NCBI GenBank assembly: GCA_022842935.1
Contig: JALHOP010000009.1
Coordinates: forward strand, 124,001 to 188,000
Origin: Myxococcota bacterium
GTDB taxonomy: Bacteria; Myxococcota; XYA12-FULL-58-9; JALHOP01
DNA length: 64,000 bases
Direction: 5' to 3'
Below the pieces are notes generated by a model. It made no database searches. It had not been told where the DNA came from and was given only the letters and a program-made list of their open reading frames with translations. A program made the translations under genes and the position numbers. Below, piece after piece: positions 7,009 through 16,592 of this stretch (positions within the stretch are counted from its first letter, which is position 1; each line of letters begins with the position of its first letter).

Positions 7009-9624
7009 TCAGGCGCTGCGCGCAGCACCCTCGTGTTTGCTGAAGTCGCGTAGCAGCCAGTTGCGCAAGCCGTTGCTCTCCCGCGCCGCGAGGTCCGCCT
7101 TTAGACGCATGGCCTCCAAGGCCTTCTGAAGCGCACGTTTGGCCTCGTCCACGGGGTTCTTGGTGAAGAAGCGCTCGACGTCCGGGCCGAGGTCGGCCGG
7201 CAGCGAGCCTGTGGACTCGACCAAGCGCGCCACCCCCATCGACCCCACACGTGGGCCAATGGCAGACCAGTGTTTCTTCAAGAACTCCCACGCGATGCGT
7301 CCAGTCGCCTTGCGGCCAAGCATCGGCGAGATGACCACGCGAAGCTGCTCCTGCGGGACCGTCTCGTCGAGGCACATGGCGAGCACGCGGGCGTTGGCTT
7401 TCTTGTCTTCGAAAGCGGACAGGGCGCCCAAGTATCGCGCCTGCAGATCCGGAGTGCTGCGCGCTTCCTTGCGCTTCAAGTAGACGCCCACGTAGCGGTC
7501 GAGCAGCCCACTGTCGCCGGCCAAGGCGCCGAGCGCGACCAGCGTACCGGCCAGGTTCGGATCGATGGCGGTGGGGTCGTCCATCTCGCGGGCGACGAGG
7601 CGCGCCGCCTCTGCGAGCACCTTCGGGTCGCGTCCGAGCTCACCGAGTGCGTAGACGATCGAAGCGCGACGCACACCCTGTGCCTCGGGCTCTTCTGCCT
7701 TCGCCTGCATGCCGAGCGACTCGAGCTGTGGTGAGAAGAACCAGCGCACCAGCTCGGCGAAGCGGACCTCTTCGGCGGGTCCCACCAGGTAGTTGTGGAT
7801 CGCGGCAAGGGCCTTGGTCATCGAGCGGGTCACGATGTGGTCGTTGTCCCCGCGGAAGGCCGACAGAACGTCGAGGAAGGCACCGACGTCGCTCTCGCCG
7901 TTGCGAACCAGCGCCCACTGATCTTCGATGAGCGTCATCCGCTCCGAAGGCGCGAGATCCGCGACCGCGGTCAACAAGCGAGCCCGCATCAACGCGTCCA
8001 TCTGCACCCGATAGAAGCCGCCGGCCGCAGCGTTCGCGTGGACCCAACGTACGCCCGCGGGGAGCTCGAGGGTCTCTTCGGCGTTACGCATCAGGTGGCG
8101 GTGCGTCTGAATCCCCTTTGGTCCGCTGTAGCGGATGACCATGGGGATGGTCCAGACCTGGGCCGTCCCTTTCTTCATCATGCTGGCGTCGGAGAAGAAG
8201 CGACGCTGGCGGAGCGTGATGGTGGTCTTGCCGCCGCTCTCGCCCATGGAAGGTTGGGCGCTGACGGTCACCAGAGGAAAGCCCTCTTGCTCGACCCAGC
8301 TACGCATGAGCTCACCGACCGGCTCGCCCGAAGCCTCGGCAAGACACCGCCACAAGTCGGCTCCAGCGGCGTTCTTGTTCTTGAACTCGACCTGATAAGC
8401 CTTGATGCCTTTCTGGAAGACCGCGTCTCCGAGGTAGGCCTCGCACATGCGCAACACGGCGCAGCCCTTCTCGTAAGTGATGACGTCGAAGAGCTCGGTC
8501 GCCTCGGCGGGCGTCTTGACCGGCGTATACACCGGGTGCGTGTTGACGAGCGCGTCGGCGGCGAGGGCGCTCTCTTTCGACTCGAGATAGTCGTCCCACA
8601 TGCGCCAGCTGGGCTGCCAAACGTCGACCGCCTTGTAGGCGATCCACGTGGCAAAGGCTTCGTTCAGCCACAAGTCGTCCCACCACTTCATGGTGACGAG
8701 GTTGCCGAACCACTGGTGTGCAAGCTCGTGGGCGATTACCTCTGCAATCCGCTTCTGCGAGGTCCACGATGTCGCGCGGGGCTCCATGAGCAGAAGGTTC
8801 TGCCGGTAGAAGATGGCGCCAACGTTTTCCATGGCGCCGGCGTCGAAGCCGGGCACCGCCACCTGATCGAGCTTCTGGTAGTTGTACCTCTGACCGAAGT
8901 ACTGCTCGTACCAGGGCAAGACTTGCGCGGTGACGTCTTGCGCGAAGTCGGTGAGCTTGCCTTTGCCGGGGCCCGCCCAGCTGCGACAAGGGATCTTGGC
9001 GATGACGCGCTTCTTCGAGGCTTCAAGCTTTCCGATGGTTACGGCGACGAGGTAGCTCGAGATGATGCGCGTTGCGCCGAAAGTGTGCGTGTCGCGTGCT
9101 GGCGATCCCCGCTCTTTCTTGACGCCCTTGGGAACGCCGTTGGTGATCACGGTCAGGCCGGCATCCGTGGTCACGGTCCATTGGAAGGTCGCCTTGAGCT
9201 CCGGTTCGTCGAAGCAAGGGAAGATGCCGCGCGCGTCGGTGGCCTCGCATTGCGAGACGATGGCGCGTTCGTCGCCGTCTTTGGCCAAGTAGAGGCCATG
9301 CATGCTGGGGTTGAGCTTGCCCTTGAAGCTCGTCGTGATCACGAAGGCGCCCTTCGGAAGCTCCTTGGCAAAGCGCAGTTCGACGGTCTCGCGATCTTTA
9401 TGGAGCTTGGCCTTGCCCTTGATCTTCTTCTTGCCGACGAAGGCGACGACATCGCCGACGTTGAGGTCGCGGGCGTGCAGCTCGACGACATCGGTCGCGA
9501 CCCGGCTCTTCAGGCTAATGCGGACGGTGCCCGAGAAGGTCGCCTTCCTGGGCGAGGCGTGCAGGTGGATGGCGTAAGCGCGGGGGAAGACGTCTTTCGA
9601 GAGGCGGTAGTCCGTCGTGGTCAT
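7009..9624 (-). CDS. M1 family zinc aminopeptidase
   Basis: An 871-residue zinc metallopeptidase of family M1 (aminopeptidase N / puromycin-sensitive type). It removes N-terminal residues from peptides. The exopeptidase motif GAMEN is at 263-267. The zinc site HELAH is at 299-303, with the third ligand Glu322 in the segment NEAF. Upstream is the usual beta-sandwich domain; residues from about 530 form the helical ERAP1-like C-terminal domain. There is no signal peptide, so it is probably cytoplasmic. Its layout (long helical C-terminal half with degenerate repeats) matches eukaryote-like and bacterial members of about 850-900 residues. The ATG at 9624 gives the expected N-terminus. Confidence 0.95.
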   Translation of the reverse strand: MTTTDYRLSKDVFPRAYAIHLHASPRKATFSGTVRISLKSRVATDVVELHARDLNVGDVVAFVGKKKIKGKAKLHKDRETVELRFAKELPKGAFVITTSFKGKLNPSMHGLYLAKDGDERAIVSQCEATDARGIFPCFDEPELKATFQWTVTTDAGLTVITNGVPKGVKKERGSPARDTHTFGATRIISSYLVAVTIGKLEASKKRVIAKIPCRSWAGPGKGKLTDFAQDVTAQVLPWYEQYFGQRYNYQKLDQVAVPGFDAGAMENVGAIFYRQNLLLMEPRATSWTSQKRIAEVIAHELAHQWFGNLVTMKWWDDLWLNEAFATWIAYKAVDVWQPSWRMWDDYLESKESALAADALVNTHPVYTPVKTPAEATELFDVITYEKGCAVLRMCEAYLGDAVFQKGIKAYQVEFKNKNAAGADLWRCLAEASGEPVGELMRSWVEQEGFPLVTVSAQPSMGESGGKTTITLRQRRFFSDASMMKKGTAQVWTIPMVIRYSGPKGIQTHRHLMRNAEETLELPAGVRWVHANAAAGGFYRVQMDALMRARLLTAVADLAPSERMTLIEDQWALVRNGESDVGAFLDVLSAFRGDNDHIVTRSMTKALAAIHNYLVGPAEEVRFAELVRWFFSPQLESLGMQAKAEEPEAQGVRRASIVYALGELGRDPKVLAEAARLVAREMDDPTAIDPNLAGTLVALGALAGDSGLLDRYVGVYLKRKEARSTPDLQARYLGALSAFEDKKANARVLAMCLDETVPQEQLRVVISPMLGRKATGRIAWEFLKKHWSAIGPRVGSMGVARLVESTGSLPADLGPDVERFFTKNPVDEAKRALQKALEAMRLKADLAARESNGLRNWLLRDFSKHEGAARSA

Positions 9625-9713
9625 ACTGGACGACAGTTAGTGCCCCCCGGAGATTGGCGCAACAGGTCGCCGGCAATACCGATAGTCGACGGACGTATGC
9701 CGGGACGTGCTGG

Positions 9714-10421
9714 ATGAAGGTTGCGCGCAACTCCCTGCTCTTCGACACCTTGGGGCCTGCCTACGTCGCCTTGAAGGAACATGGGCTCTGGGCGCAACAG
9801 AACCAGCTGCTCGCCGCACACTGGGGCGAGGTCGGGCAGGGGTCGACCGTACTCGATCTTGGGGCCGGCACCGGGATTGGCACCTTAGCGCTCGAGAAGC
9901 ACCTGCCACCGGGCGCTCGCATCATCGGCGTCGATATCGTGCCAGCCATGGTGGCGCGGGCCAAGAAGCGCCTCGATGCTTCGGGCCTGCCCCCGCAGCG
10001 GGTCGACTTCCGTACCGGGGATGCTACCGCCATGTCGGACGTCCCGACCGGGTCGGTGAAAGCCGTCGTCGCCAACAGCTTCCTCTACCTCGTCCCCGAG
10101 CCTGCCAAGGTCCTGGCCGAAGTGCATCGCATCCTCGCGCCGGGGGGGCGTGTCGTTTTCATGGAGCCTAGCGCTGAAGTCGATTGGCTCGCGAGCCTGC
10201 GTTCCGGAGCGACGCACGCTGGCGTGGCATTGCGCGAGCCGTTGGCGGCTGGCCAGCTCGTCGCTGCGATGACCGCCTGGTGGGTCGCTGGGTCCCTCGT
10301 CGGTCGTCGTAGCCGAGCCGAGCTCACGCAGCTGTTTCGTGACGCAGGCTTCGAGAAGGTCGAGTTCAAGTCGACCCTCTCGGGCCTGGGTCAACACATC
10401 ATTGCCGAGCGGCAGGCTTAG
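9714..10421 (+). CDS. class I SAM-dependent methyltransferase
   Basis: A 235-residue Rossmann-fold methyltransferase. Motif I is VLDLGAGTGIG (about 44-54). An acidic residue ends the second strand (IIGVDI), a motif II-like TGDATAM follows, and then LAPGGRVVF, typical of the UbiE/Methyltransf_11 group. I chose ATG 9714; an ATG at 9654 in the same frame would add 20 residues of non-homologous-looking sequence. The C-terminal third (MTAWWVAG...) would hold the substrate site, and the substrate cannot be told. The stop codon directly abuts the stop of the convergent lipoprotein gene. Confidence 0.8.
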   Translation: MKVARNSLLFDTLGPAYVALKEHGLWAQQNQLLAAHWGEVGQGSTVLDLGAGTGIGTLALEKHLPPGARIIGVDIVPAMVARAKKRLDASGLPPQRVDFRTGDATAMSDVPTGSVKAVVANSFLYLVPEPAKVLAEVHRILAPGGRVVFMEPSAEVDWLASLRSGATHAGVALREPLAAGQLVAAMTAWWVAGSLVGRRSRAELTQLFRDAGFEKVEFKSTLSGLGQHIIAERQA

Positions 10422-10784
10422 CTAGTCGCAGGCCGACAGGCACGATGGCACGGTGCCGCCGGCGAATTCGCCGCTGGTGGTGCGTGTGACGTTGACCAGC
10501 GCGGCTTCTGGGAAGGCGAACTGATAGATGTCGAGGCTCACGGTCGTGCCTTCGGTGCACTGGTAGGTGTACTGAAGGACGCTGTTGTTGCTGACCTGCG
10601 GCTGACCCAAGATGGCCTGCGCTTGCGCGAGCGTGGTTGCGCCGCAGGTGAGCTCGCAGAGCTTGGCTTCGGCCAGCCGGGTGCCGGTGCAGTTGTCGCC
10701 ACCGCCGTCTCCTCCGCCCCCATCGTCACCGCAGGCGAAACTGAGGCAAAGCACGAAGGGCAGAGCGAGGAACTGATGCTTCAT
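10422..10784 (-). CDS. small lipoprotein
   Basis: A 120-residue predicted lipoprotein with lipobox LSFAC (Cys18). An Asp/Gly linker follows (GDDGGGGDGGGDN), a tether commonly seen in myxobacterial lipoproteins. The globular part (about 32-120) has six further cysteines, including CTG, CELTC, QC and CLSAC, so disulfides are likely. The pattern TLAQAQAILGQPQ resembles a short helical repeat. AAAGGATG lies before the ATG as ribosome site. Function unknown. Its stop touches that of the convergent methyltransferase, leaving no room for a separate terminator. Confidence 0.75.
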   Translation of the reverse strand: MKHQFLALPFVLCLSFACGDDGGGGDGGGDNCTGTRLAEAKLCELTCGATTLAQAQAILGQPQVSNNSVLQYTYQCTEGTTVSLDIYQFAFPEAALVNVTRTTSGEFAGGTVPSCLSACD

Positions 10785-10900
10785 TGGGGGAACATCCTTT
10801 GGGTGACCGAGGTTCGTGCAGCATTATCACGGCGCCACCTGCTTGCCAGTTCCCGCGCGACATTGACTCTTTGCGAGAGTAGGGGCTCTGTACCGCTTGC

Positions 10901-12718
10901 ATGAGCGGCACCCCGCCGAGCGCGATGGCCCGTTTGTGGCGCGTTGCTCGGGTACATACGCGGCGATGGCTTTGGGGCTTCGTGTTGCTGCTCTTGACCA
11001 ATGCCTCCGCCATGGTGATCCCGCAGCTCGTGCGCCGCGCCATTGACGACATCAACGCTTCCGGTGTCGACGCAGCGAGTTTACGCGACCTCGCGATCTT
11101 GATGATCGCCATCGCGGTCGCGGGCGCTGTGGTGAGGAGCCTATCGCGCATCCACATCTTTTACGCCGCGCGCGACGTCGAGATGGACCTGCGTAACCAG
11201 TTCTACGCCCACTTGACCCGGATGCCCGCGTCGTTCTTCCAGCGTCATCCCACGGGCGATCTCATGAGCCGTGCCACCAACGACCTCACCCAGGTACGGC
11301 TGTTTTTGGGACCGGGCCTGCTCAATATGGTGAATACCGCTATCGCGTACGCGTCGGCTTTGCCATTGCTCTTCACTTTGTCACCGAAGCTTACCGCCAT
11401 TACCCTCGCCATCTATCCACCGTCGTTCTTCGTGGTGCAGCGCGTCTCGCGTTGGCTCTATCAGCAGAACCTCGCCCAGCAGGCGCAGATGGGTAAGGTC
11501 TCGAATTTCGTTCAGGAGAGCCTTGCTGGGGCGCACGTGACCCGCGCCTTCGGTCGCGAACAACACCAGGCCCGGCGTTTCGAAGAGCTCAACGCTGGCC
11601 TCTACGCCATCAACGCCAAGCTCACCAAAGTGCGCGCGGTGCTCTTTCGCTTGGTGACCGCGCTTGGGTCGTTCGGCGTCCTGCTGGCCGTCATGGTTGG
11701 AGCTCGGGACGTACTCGCGGGTGATCTGACGGCCGGCGAGCTGGTCGCAGCTGTCGAATATATGGCTCTGCTGTCGTGGCCGACCTTCGCGCTCGGCTGG
11801 GTGCTGTCGATGGTCCAACGCGGCCGGTCGTCGATGGACCGAATCGACGGTATCCTGCGCGAAGAGCCAACTATCCGCTCTGGCGGACTCACGCCCGAAG
11901 CCATGGACCCTTCGGTGGAAACACGCGCGCTCACCATCGCCTTCGGGGAGCGGCGGGCGCTCGATGATGTCTCGGTGCGATTGCTCTCTGGCAAGACGCT
12001 CGGCATCGTCGGTCCCATCGGCAGCGGCAAGACCACCTGGGTGCGCGCGTTGCTGCGCCTCACCGAGATCGAGCGGGGCCAAGTGTTCGTGGGTGGCCAC
12101 GATATCGTGGATCTCGACCTTGGAGCCTTGCGCCGCATGTTCGGTTACGTGTCGCAGACGCATACGCTTTTCTCGAAGACCCTTGCCGAGAACGTGTCCT
12201 TCGGCGACAGCGCTGCCTCTGTCGAGCGCATCATGCGCGCTCTCACGGAGGCGTCCTTCGAACGTGACCTCACCGCTCTGCCACAGGGCCTCGAGACCCC
12301 TGTCGGTGAACGGGGCATCATGTTGTCAGGCGGGCAGAAGCAGCGCGCTTCCATCGCGCGCGCCTTGCTCATCGACCCTCCGATCCTGGTCCTCGACGAC
12401 GCGCTGTCGAGCGTCGACACCGAGACCGAGCAACGCATCCTCGGGCATTTGCGTCGCGTACGTGCTGGCCGCACCACCGTCATTGTCGCTCACCGGGTTA
12501 CCGCGGTGCAGCACGCCGATGAGATCATCGTCCTCGACAGGGGCAAGGTCATCGAGCGCGGGACGCACAAGACTTTGCGCGCACAAGACGGAGCCTACGC
12601 TCGCATGGCGCACCGCCAAGAGCTCGAGCGTGCCGTTGAGAAAAGCTCGCTCGCTCCGGCGGACAAGTCGTCGCCCATCGCGGACGCCCAAGCTCGCGTG
12701 ACGGGAGGTGCGCGGTGA
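10901..12718 (+). CDS. ABC exporter half-transporter, subunit A (degenerate catalytic site)
   Basis: A 605-residue ABC exporter half: an N-terminal six-helix membrane domain (about 20-310) and a nucleotide-binding domain (about 335-570). The Walker A GPIGSGKT is near 370, the signature LSGGQKQR near 475, the Walker B ILVLDD near 496 and the switch His in IVAHRV. The residue after the Walker B Asp is Asp, not the catalytic Glu, as is usual for the degenerate half of heterodimeric exporters such as MdlA/MdlB or TM287/288. The next gene encodes the other half and overlaps by four bases (GTGA). The substrate may be a lipid, drug or peptide and cannot be inferred. Confidence 0.93.
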   Translation: MSGTPPSAMARLWRVARVHTRRWLWGFVLLLLTNASAMVIPQLVRRAIDDINASGVDAASLRDLAILMIAIAVAGAVVRSLSRIHIFYAARDVEMDLRNQFYAHLTRMPASFFQRHPTGDLMSRATNDLTQVRLFLGPGLLNMVNTAIAYASALPLLFTLSPKLTAITLAIYPPSFFVVQRVSRWLYQQNLAQQAQMGKVSNFVQESLAGAHVTRAFGREQHQARRFEELNAGLYAINAKLTKVRAVLFRLVTALGSFGVLLAVMVGARDVLAGDLTAGELVAAVEYMALLSWPTFALGWVLSMVQRGRSSMDRIDGILREEPTIRSGGLTPEAMDPSVETRALTIAFGERRALDDVSVRLLSGKTLGIVGPIGSGKTTWVRALLRLTEIERGQVFVGGHDIVDLDLGALRRMFGYVSQTHTLFSKTLAENVSFGDSAASVERIMRALTEASFERDLTALPQGLETPVGERGIMLSGGQKQRASIARALLIDPPILVLDDALSSVDTETEQRILGHLRRVRAGRTTVIVAHRVTAVQHADEIIVLDRGKVIERGTHKTLRAQDGAYARMAHRQELERAVEKSSLAPADKSSPIADAQARVTGGAR

Positions 12719-14499
12719 CCTCGATGGCCCTAGAGGGAAACGCTCGGTCCCAAGCCGACTGGAAGATGCTCAAGCGCCTGCTCGTGCACGTCATGCGCGA
12801 CAAGCGGCTCTTGCTCTTCGCGCTGATCGCCTACCCCCTCGACGCTCTGGCGGCCATCTTGCCTCCGTTTCTGGTGCGACAGATTCTCGATGTCGCCATC
12901 CCTCGGCATGATGCCGACCTTTTGCTCTGGTTCTGCGGGGCCTATCTAGCCACACTCTTCCTCGAATACGGCGCCGGTTTCGCCTCGCTCTACGCCATGG
13001 GCATCCTCGGTCAGCGTGGCATGCAGTCGCTGCGGCGCGACCTCTTCGCACACGTACAGCGCCTCCCCGCTTCGTTCTTCGACCGCAACCCGGTGGGGCG
13101 GACCCTCACCCGTCTCACCAACGACGTGGAAGCAGTCTCGGACGTCTTCGCGACTGGCGCCGTCACCATCATCGCGGACGTGCTCACCATCTGTGCCGTC
13201 GTGGGGATGATGTTGTGGCTCGACGTGCGGCTGACGTTGCTCGCCTTCCTGGTCGTGCCGCCGCTCGTTCTCATGGCTGCGGTCATGCAACGGTACGCGC
13301 GTATCTCATTCCGTGAGGTGCGAAAACACATCGCCCGCATCAATGCCTATCTCGCCGAGCACATCGGCGGCATGGGCGTGGTTCAGACCTTCCGTCAAGA
13401 GGCGCGTACCGCCCAAGAGTTCACCAAGTTGTCCGCGGAGTTTCGCGATGCCAATCGCGACGCCATCTTCTACGACGCGGTTCTTTTTGCGGCGGTGGAG
13501 GCCATCGGCACCGCGGCGGTTGCAGTGCTCATCTGGTTCGGTGCCCTCGATATGACGACCGGTATCGTGGGTGCCGGAACGCTGGTTGCCTTCATTCAGT
13601 ACATTCGCCGTTTCTTCGTACCCATCCGCGACCTATCCACGAAGTACACGGTGCTGCAGAGCGCGTTCGCTTCAGCGGAGCGCATCTTTCAGCTCCTCGA
13701 CGAGCGCGTGACGATCGTGAGCGAAAGCGACGCCAAGCCCATGGAGCAGCTACGGCACGAGGTCGCGCTCGAGGATGTTTGGTTCGCTTATCGCGAGCCC
13801 GAGCAGGATGCCGACTGGGTTCTCCGTGGGGTGAGCCTGCGGGTCAGGAAAGGCGAGCGCGTCGCTTTGGTCGGCGCAACCGGTTGCGGCAAGACCACGA
13901 TCTTGAAGTTGATGACACGCTTCTACGAGCCACAGAAGGGCCGCGTGACCGTCGACGGCATCGATATTCGCGAGCTCGAGCTGACGTCGTTGCGGCGCGC
14001 CTTTGCCGTGGTGCTGCAGGACGTCCACCTTTTCTCCGGAACGGTGATGGAGAACCTGTCTTTCGGAGCGGACGCGACGCCCGCGGCGGTCGAGGCTGCG
14101 GCGAAGCTCGTTCAGGCCGACGACTTCGTGCGCAAGCTCGAGAAAGGCTACGCAACGGAAGTTGCCGAGTGGGGCGCGAACTTTTCGGCGGGTGAGCGAC
14201 AGCTACTCGCGTTCGCGCGCGCCATGGTGGCGAACCCGCAAGTGTTGGTTCTCGACGAGGCGACCAGCAACGTCGACACCGAGACCGAGGCGCGCATCGA
14301 TCATGCCCTCGATGTCTTGCTTGCGGACCGTACCGCCATCATCGTCGCGCATCGCTTGTCGACCGTTCGCAAAGTCGACCGGATCGTCGTGCTGCAACGC
14401 GGTCAGATCGTCGAAGAGGGCAGCCACGCCGAGCTCATGCGTGGAGACGGCCTCTACAAACGTTTGGTGGAGCTCCAGTTTGCCGAGCAGATGGGCTGA
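12715..14499 (+). CDS. ABC exporter half-transporter, subunit B (canonical catalytic site)
   Basis: Partner of the preceding half-transporter, 594 residues: six-helix membrane domain (about 25-320) then an ATPase domain. The Walker A GATGCGKT is near 386, a signature FSAGERQ near 489, the Walker B VLVLDE near 511 with the catalytic Glu present, and the H-loop IVAHRLS. FSAGE instead of LSGGQ is common in this MdlB/YheH-like branch. With the Asp variant in subunit A, the pair would have one consensus and one degenerate ATP site. The GTG start overlaps the upstream TGA, which implies translational coupling and a 1:1 heterodimer. Confidence 0.93.
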   Translation: MTSMALEGNARSQADWKMLKRLLVHVMRDKRLLLFALIAYPLDALAAILPPFLVRQILDVAIPRHDADLLLWFCGAYLATLFLEYGAGFASLYAMGILGQRGMQSLRRDLFAHVQRLPASFFDRNPVGRTLTRLTNDVEAVSDVFATGAVTIIADVLTICAVVGMMLWLDVRLTLLAFLVVPPLVLMAAVMQRYARISFREVRKHIARINAYLAEHIGGMGVVQTFRQEARTAQEFTKLSAEFRDANRDAIFYDAVLFAAVEAIGTAAVAVLIWFGALDMTTGIVGAGTLVAFIQYIRRFFVPIRDLSTKYTVLQSAFASAERIFQLLDERVTIVSESDAKPMEQLRHEVALEDVWFAYREPEQDADWVLRGVSLRVRKGERVALVGATGCGKTTILKLMTRFYEPQKGRVTVDGIDIRELELTSLRRAFAVVLQDVHLFSGTVMENLSFGADATPAAVEAAAKLVQADDFVRKLEKGYATEVAEWGANFSAGERQLLAFARAMVANPQVLVLDEATSNVDTETEARIDHALDVLLADRTAIIVAHRLSTVRKVDRIVVLQRGQIVEEGSHAELMRGDGLYKRLVELQFAEQMG

Positions 14500-14518
14500 C
14501 CAGCCCGCAAACACGATC

Positions 14519-14580
14519 GCGGTTCGGCAAACGAGCTCGGCAGCCGGCGCCGGCGCGTCAGCGCGGGGTCGCCGAACCGC
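14519..14580. terminator. long inverted repeat between convergent genes
   Basis: A perfect 10-base inverted repeat (gcggttcggc at 14519-14528, gccgaaccgc at 14571-14580) encloses a further self-complementary gccggcgccggc at 14543-14554. It fills the gap between the convergent ABC exporter (ends 14499) and the PKD lipoprotein (ends 14586). The stem would be very stable, but no T-run follows on either strand, so it may work as a two-sided barrier or RNA-stabilising hairpin rather than a classical intrinsic terminator. Confidence 0.5.
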
Positions 14581-14585
14581 AGCCG

Positions 14586-16535
14586 TCACTGGAGTTGCTC
14601 GACGTGCACGGTACCCGTTGCGCCCGAGTCGCCACGTATTGCGCCGTAGATGCCCGCCGCGCCGCCGGCGACGCTCGTCAAGGCGGTGTTGCTCAGTGAG
14701 CTCGTGTAGAAGATCTTGATGCGCCCACCGCCGCCGCCCCCGCCGCCATCGTTGATGGGCATCGTTCCGTCACTGCCTTGGCCGCCGTCGGCCCGCAGCG
14801 TCCCGCCCATCACGGCATCTTGCGCCATGATGAGGATACCGCCTCCGGCGCCACCGCCACCGCCCAGCGCGTAGCCGGGGAGCTCGGCGTTCCCGCCGCT
14901 CACATCGATGGTGCCGCTCATCTCGAGTTGGCCCACGCGCAAGATGAAGGCCGCACCTCCGGCGCCGCCGCGGGTATCTTGCGAGGAGCCACCGCTCGAG
15001 CCCATGTCGACCGTCTGCGACGTTGCATCGCCGTAGCTCGCACCGCCCGCTCCAGGGTTGTCGCCCGGGTCGGAGCCGCCTTTGCCGCCTGCTCCGCCGT
15101 ACCCGCCGCCGCCGGCACCCGCAAAAATCGGTGAGGCAATGCCTCCGCCACCTGGGCCTGTGCCAACAGCGTTAGGCGGTGCTGGCGCGGGGTGACCACC
15201 ACCCACGCCGAGAATGAAACCGTCGATCTGAGAGTCAACGGCCGTAATGTCGATGTGGCCGCTGATCGTCAACGTGACGCCCGCGGGCACGACGAGCCGG
15301 TCGAAGAGATACGTCCCCCCGGTGAGCTCACGGTTGTTGACGAGGACGAGCGTATCGTAGGCCGTCGTGCTGGCAGAGCCGGAGGCGGTGCCTCCGTGAC
15401 CGTCGTCGCAAACGACGTCACAGCGAAACACGTGGTCCTTGTGGCCTGGAAACAAGGGCAAGGTGTCGCCGTCGAAGGTCGTCGTCCCGGGCGTCCGAGG
15501 ATAGGGCAGGCCGTCCTGCCACCACGTGACGACCACGTCCACGATGTCGCCGTCCGCATCCGAGACCGCGATGTTGCAGATGATGTCGTAGTCGGGAGCA
15601 TGGTTGCGGGGCATCGTGACGGTCACAACCGGTTCGCTATTGACGACGTCGACGACGGCAGAGGTCGCGCTCGGCCCGTCCGCGAAGCCGTCGCTTGGCG
15701 TGACCTCGACGCTGACGGTGTCCATGCGCGAGAAGAACGTCGAGTCGAGCGTGTCCGTTGTAGTGACAACAGTGCCGTTGACGGACCAGGCGTAGCGGAA
15801 GGTCAGCGGGTCACCTTCGGCGTCGCTCGCCGTCTCGAGTGCCACTGACAAGACATCGCCCTTCCGTGGGGTCGCGGGGCTGATAGCCACCGACACGAGG
15901 ACCGGCGCGAGATTGCCGATCGCGACTGGCGAGGCAGCGCGTTCAGTCGATGTCCAGCCGTCCGAAGCAGAGACGGTCAGCGCAACCACGTCACCAGGGG
16001 TCAGCGTCGCCGCGGAGAGCGTCTCGGTCGTCGCGACAAAAGCGCCGTTCACGGTCCACGCGTAGGTATAGGCGAGCGGGTCGGCGTCGGCGTCGGCACC
16101 CGCGACCACCGCGCTCAGCGTGCTGAGTCGCGTCGGCGTCTCGGGCACGATGGTCACGGACGCGAGCACCGGCGCGATGTTGGCGACGGTCACGGCTGCT
16201 GTCTGCGGCTCGCCACTCACCCTACCGTCGCTCGGCGTCACGGTCACCGACCATGTCTCGCCGTTGCGTATGACGCTCGTGGGGATGGTGTTGCTCGTGT
16301 GGTCCGGCGCAAGGACGCCGTCGATGCGCCACTCGTACGCGAGCAAGGTCGAGTCGCCATCGGGATCAGTCGCGTCGATCACGTCCGCGACGAGCGCGTC
16401 CGCAGGGAGCGGCTGGGCAGGACTGATCGTCACCCCGGCGATCGAGGGGGGATGGTTGGCGCGGTTATCGGCATCGTCAGCGCACGCTGCGAGCGCGAGC
16501 GTCGCAAACAAAGTGAGCGATGATGTGGCGCGCAT
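14586..16535 (-). CDS. surface lipoprotein with Ig/PKD-like repeats and glycine-rich C-terminal region
   Basis: A 649-residue predicted lipoprotein with lipobox ALAAC (Cys18). At least three Ig/PKD/cadherin-like repeats of about 90 residues follow (about 29-300). Each has the pattern P-x-L-x-x-V-x-I-x-P, then D-(A/P)-(D/E)-G-D/DPL, Y-x-W-x-(V/I)-(N/D)-G and V-x-(V/P)-S-D-G. A fourth related domain has two Cys pairs (ICN..., RCDVVCDDGHGG). The last 250 residues begin like a right-handed beta-helix (VVPAGVTLTISGHIDI) and are extremely Gly-rich (GGGGYGGAGGKGG). It is probably displayed on the outer membrane as an adhesin or matrix-type protein; that is inference from architecture. Confidence 0.85.
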   Translation of the reverse strand: MRATSSLTLFATLALAACADDADNRANHPPSIAGVTISPAQPLPADALVADVIDATDPDGDSTLLAYEWRIDGVLAPDHTSNTIPTSVIRNGETWSVTVTPSDGRVSGEPQTAAVTVANIAPVLASVTIVPETPTRLSTLSAVVAGADADADPLAYTYAWTVNGAFVATTETLSAATLTPGDVVALTVSASDGWTSTERAASPVAIGNLAPVLVSVAISPATPRKGDVLSVALETASDAEGDPLTFRYAWSVNGTVVTTTDTLDSTFFSRMDTVSVEVTPSDGFADGPSATSAVVDVVNSEPVVTVTMPRNHAPDYDIICNIAVSDADGDIVDVVVTWWQDGLPYPRTPGTTTFDGDTLPLFPGHKDHVFRCDVVCDDGHGGTASGSASTTAYDTLVLVNNRELTGGTYLFDRLVVPAGVTLTISGHIDITAVDSQIDGFILGVGGGHPAPAPPNAVGTGPGGGGIASPIFAGAGGGGYGGAGGKGGSDPGDNPGAGGASYGDATSQTVDMGSSGGSSQDTRGGAGGAAFILRVGQLEMSGTIDVSGGNAELPGYALGGGGGAGGGILIMAQDAVMGGTLRADGGQGSDGTMPINDGGGGGGGGRIKIFYTSSLSNTALTSVAGGAAGIYGAIRGDSGATGTVHVEQLQ

Positions 16536-16592
16536 CCAAGGGGTAGTGTCCGCCGCCCGGCCTGATACGTCAATCGAACCGGCGCGAGCCCT

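Noticed and set aside
7795-9717. 640-codon open frame antisense to the M1 aminopeptidase
   Set aside because: It mirrors the codon bias of the true gene, has no known motif and no ribosome site.
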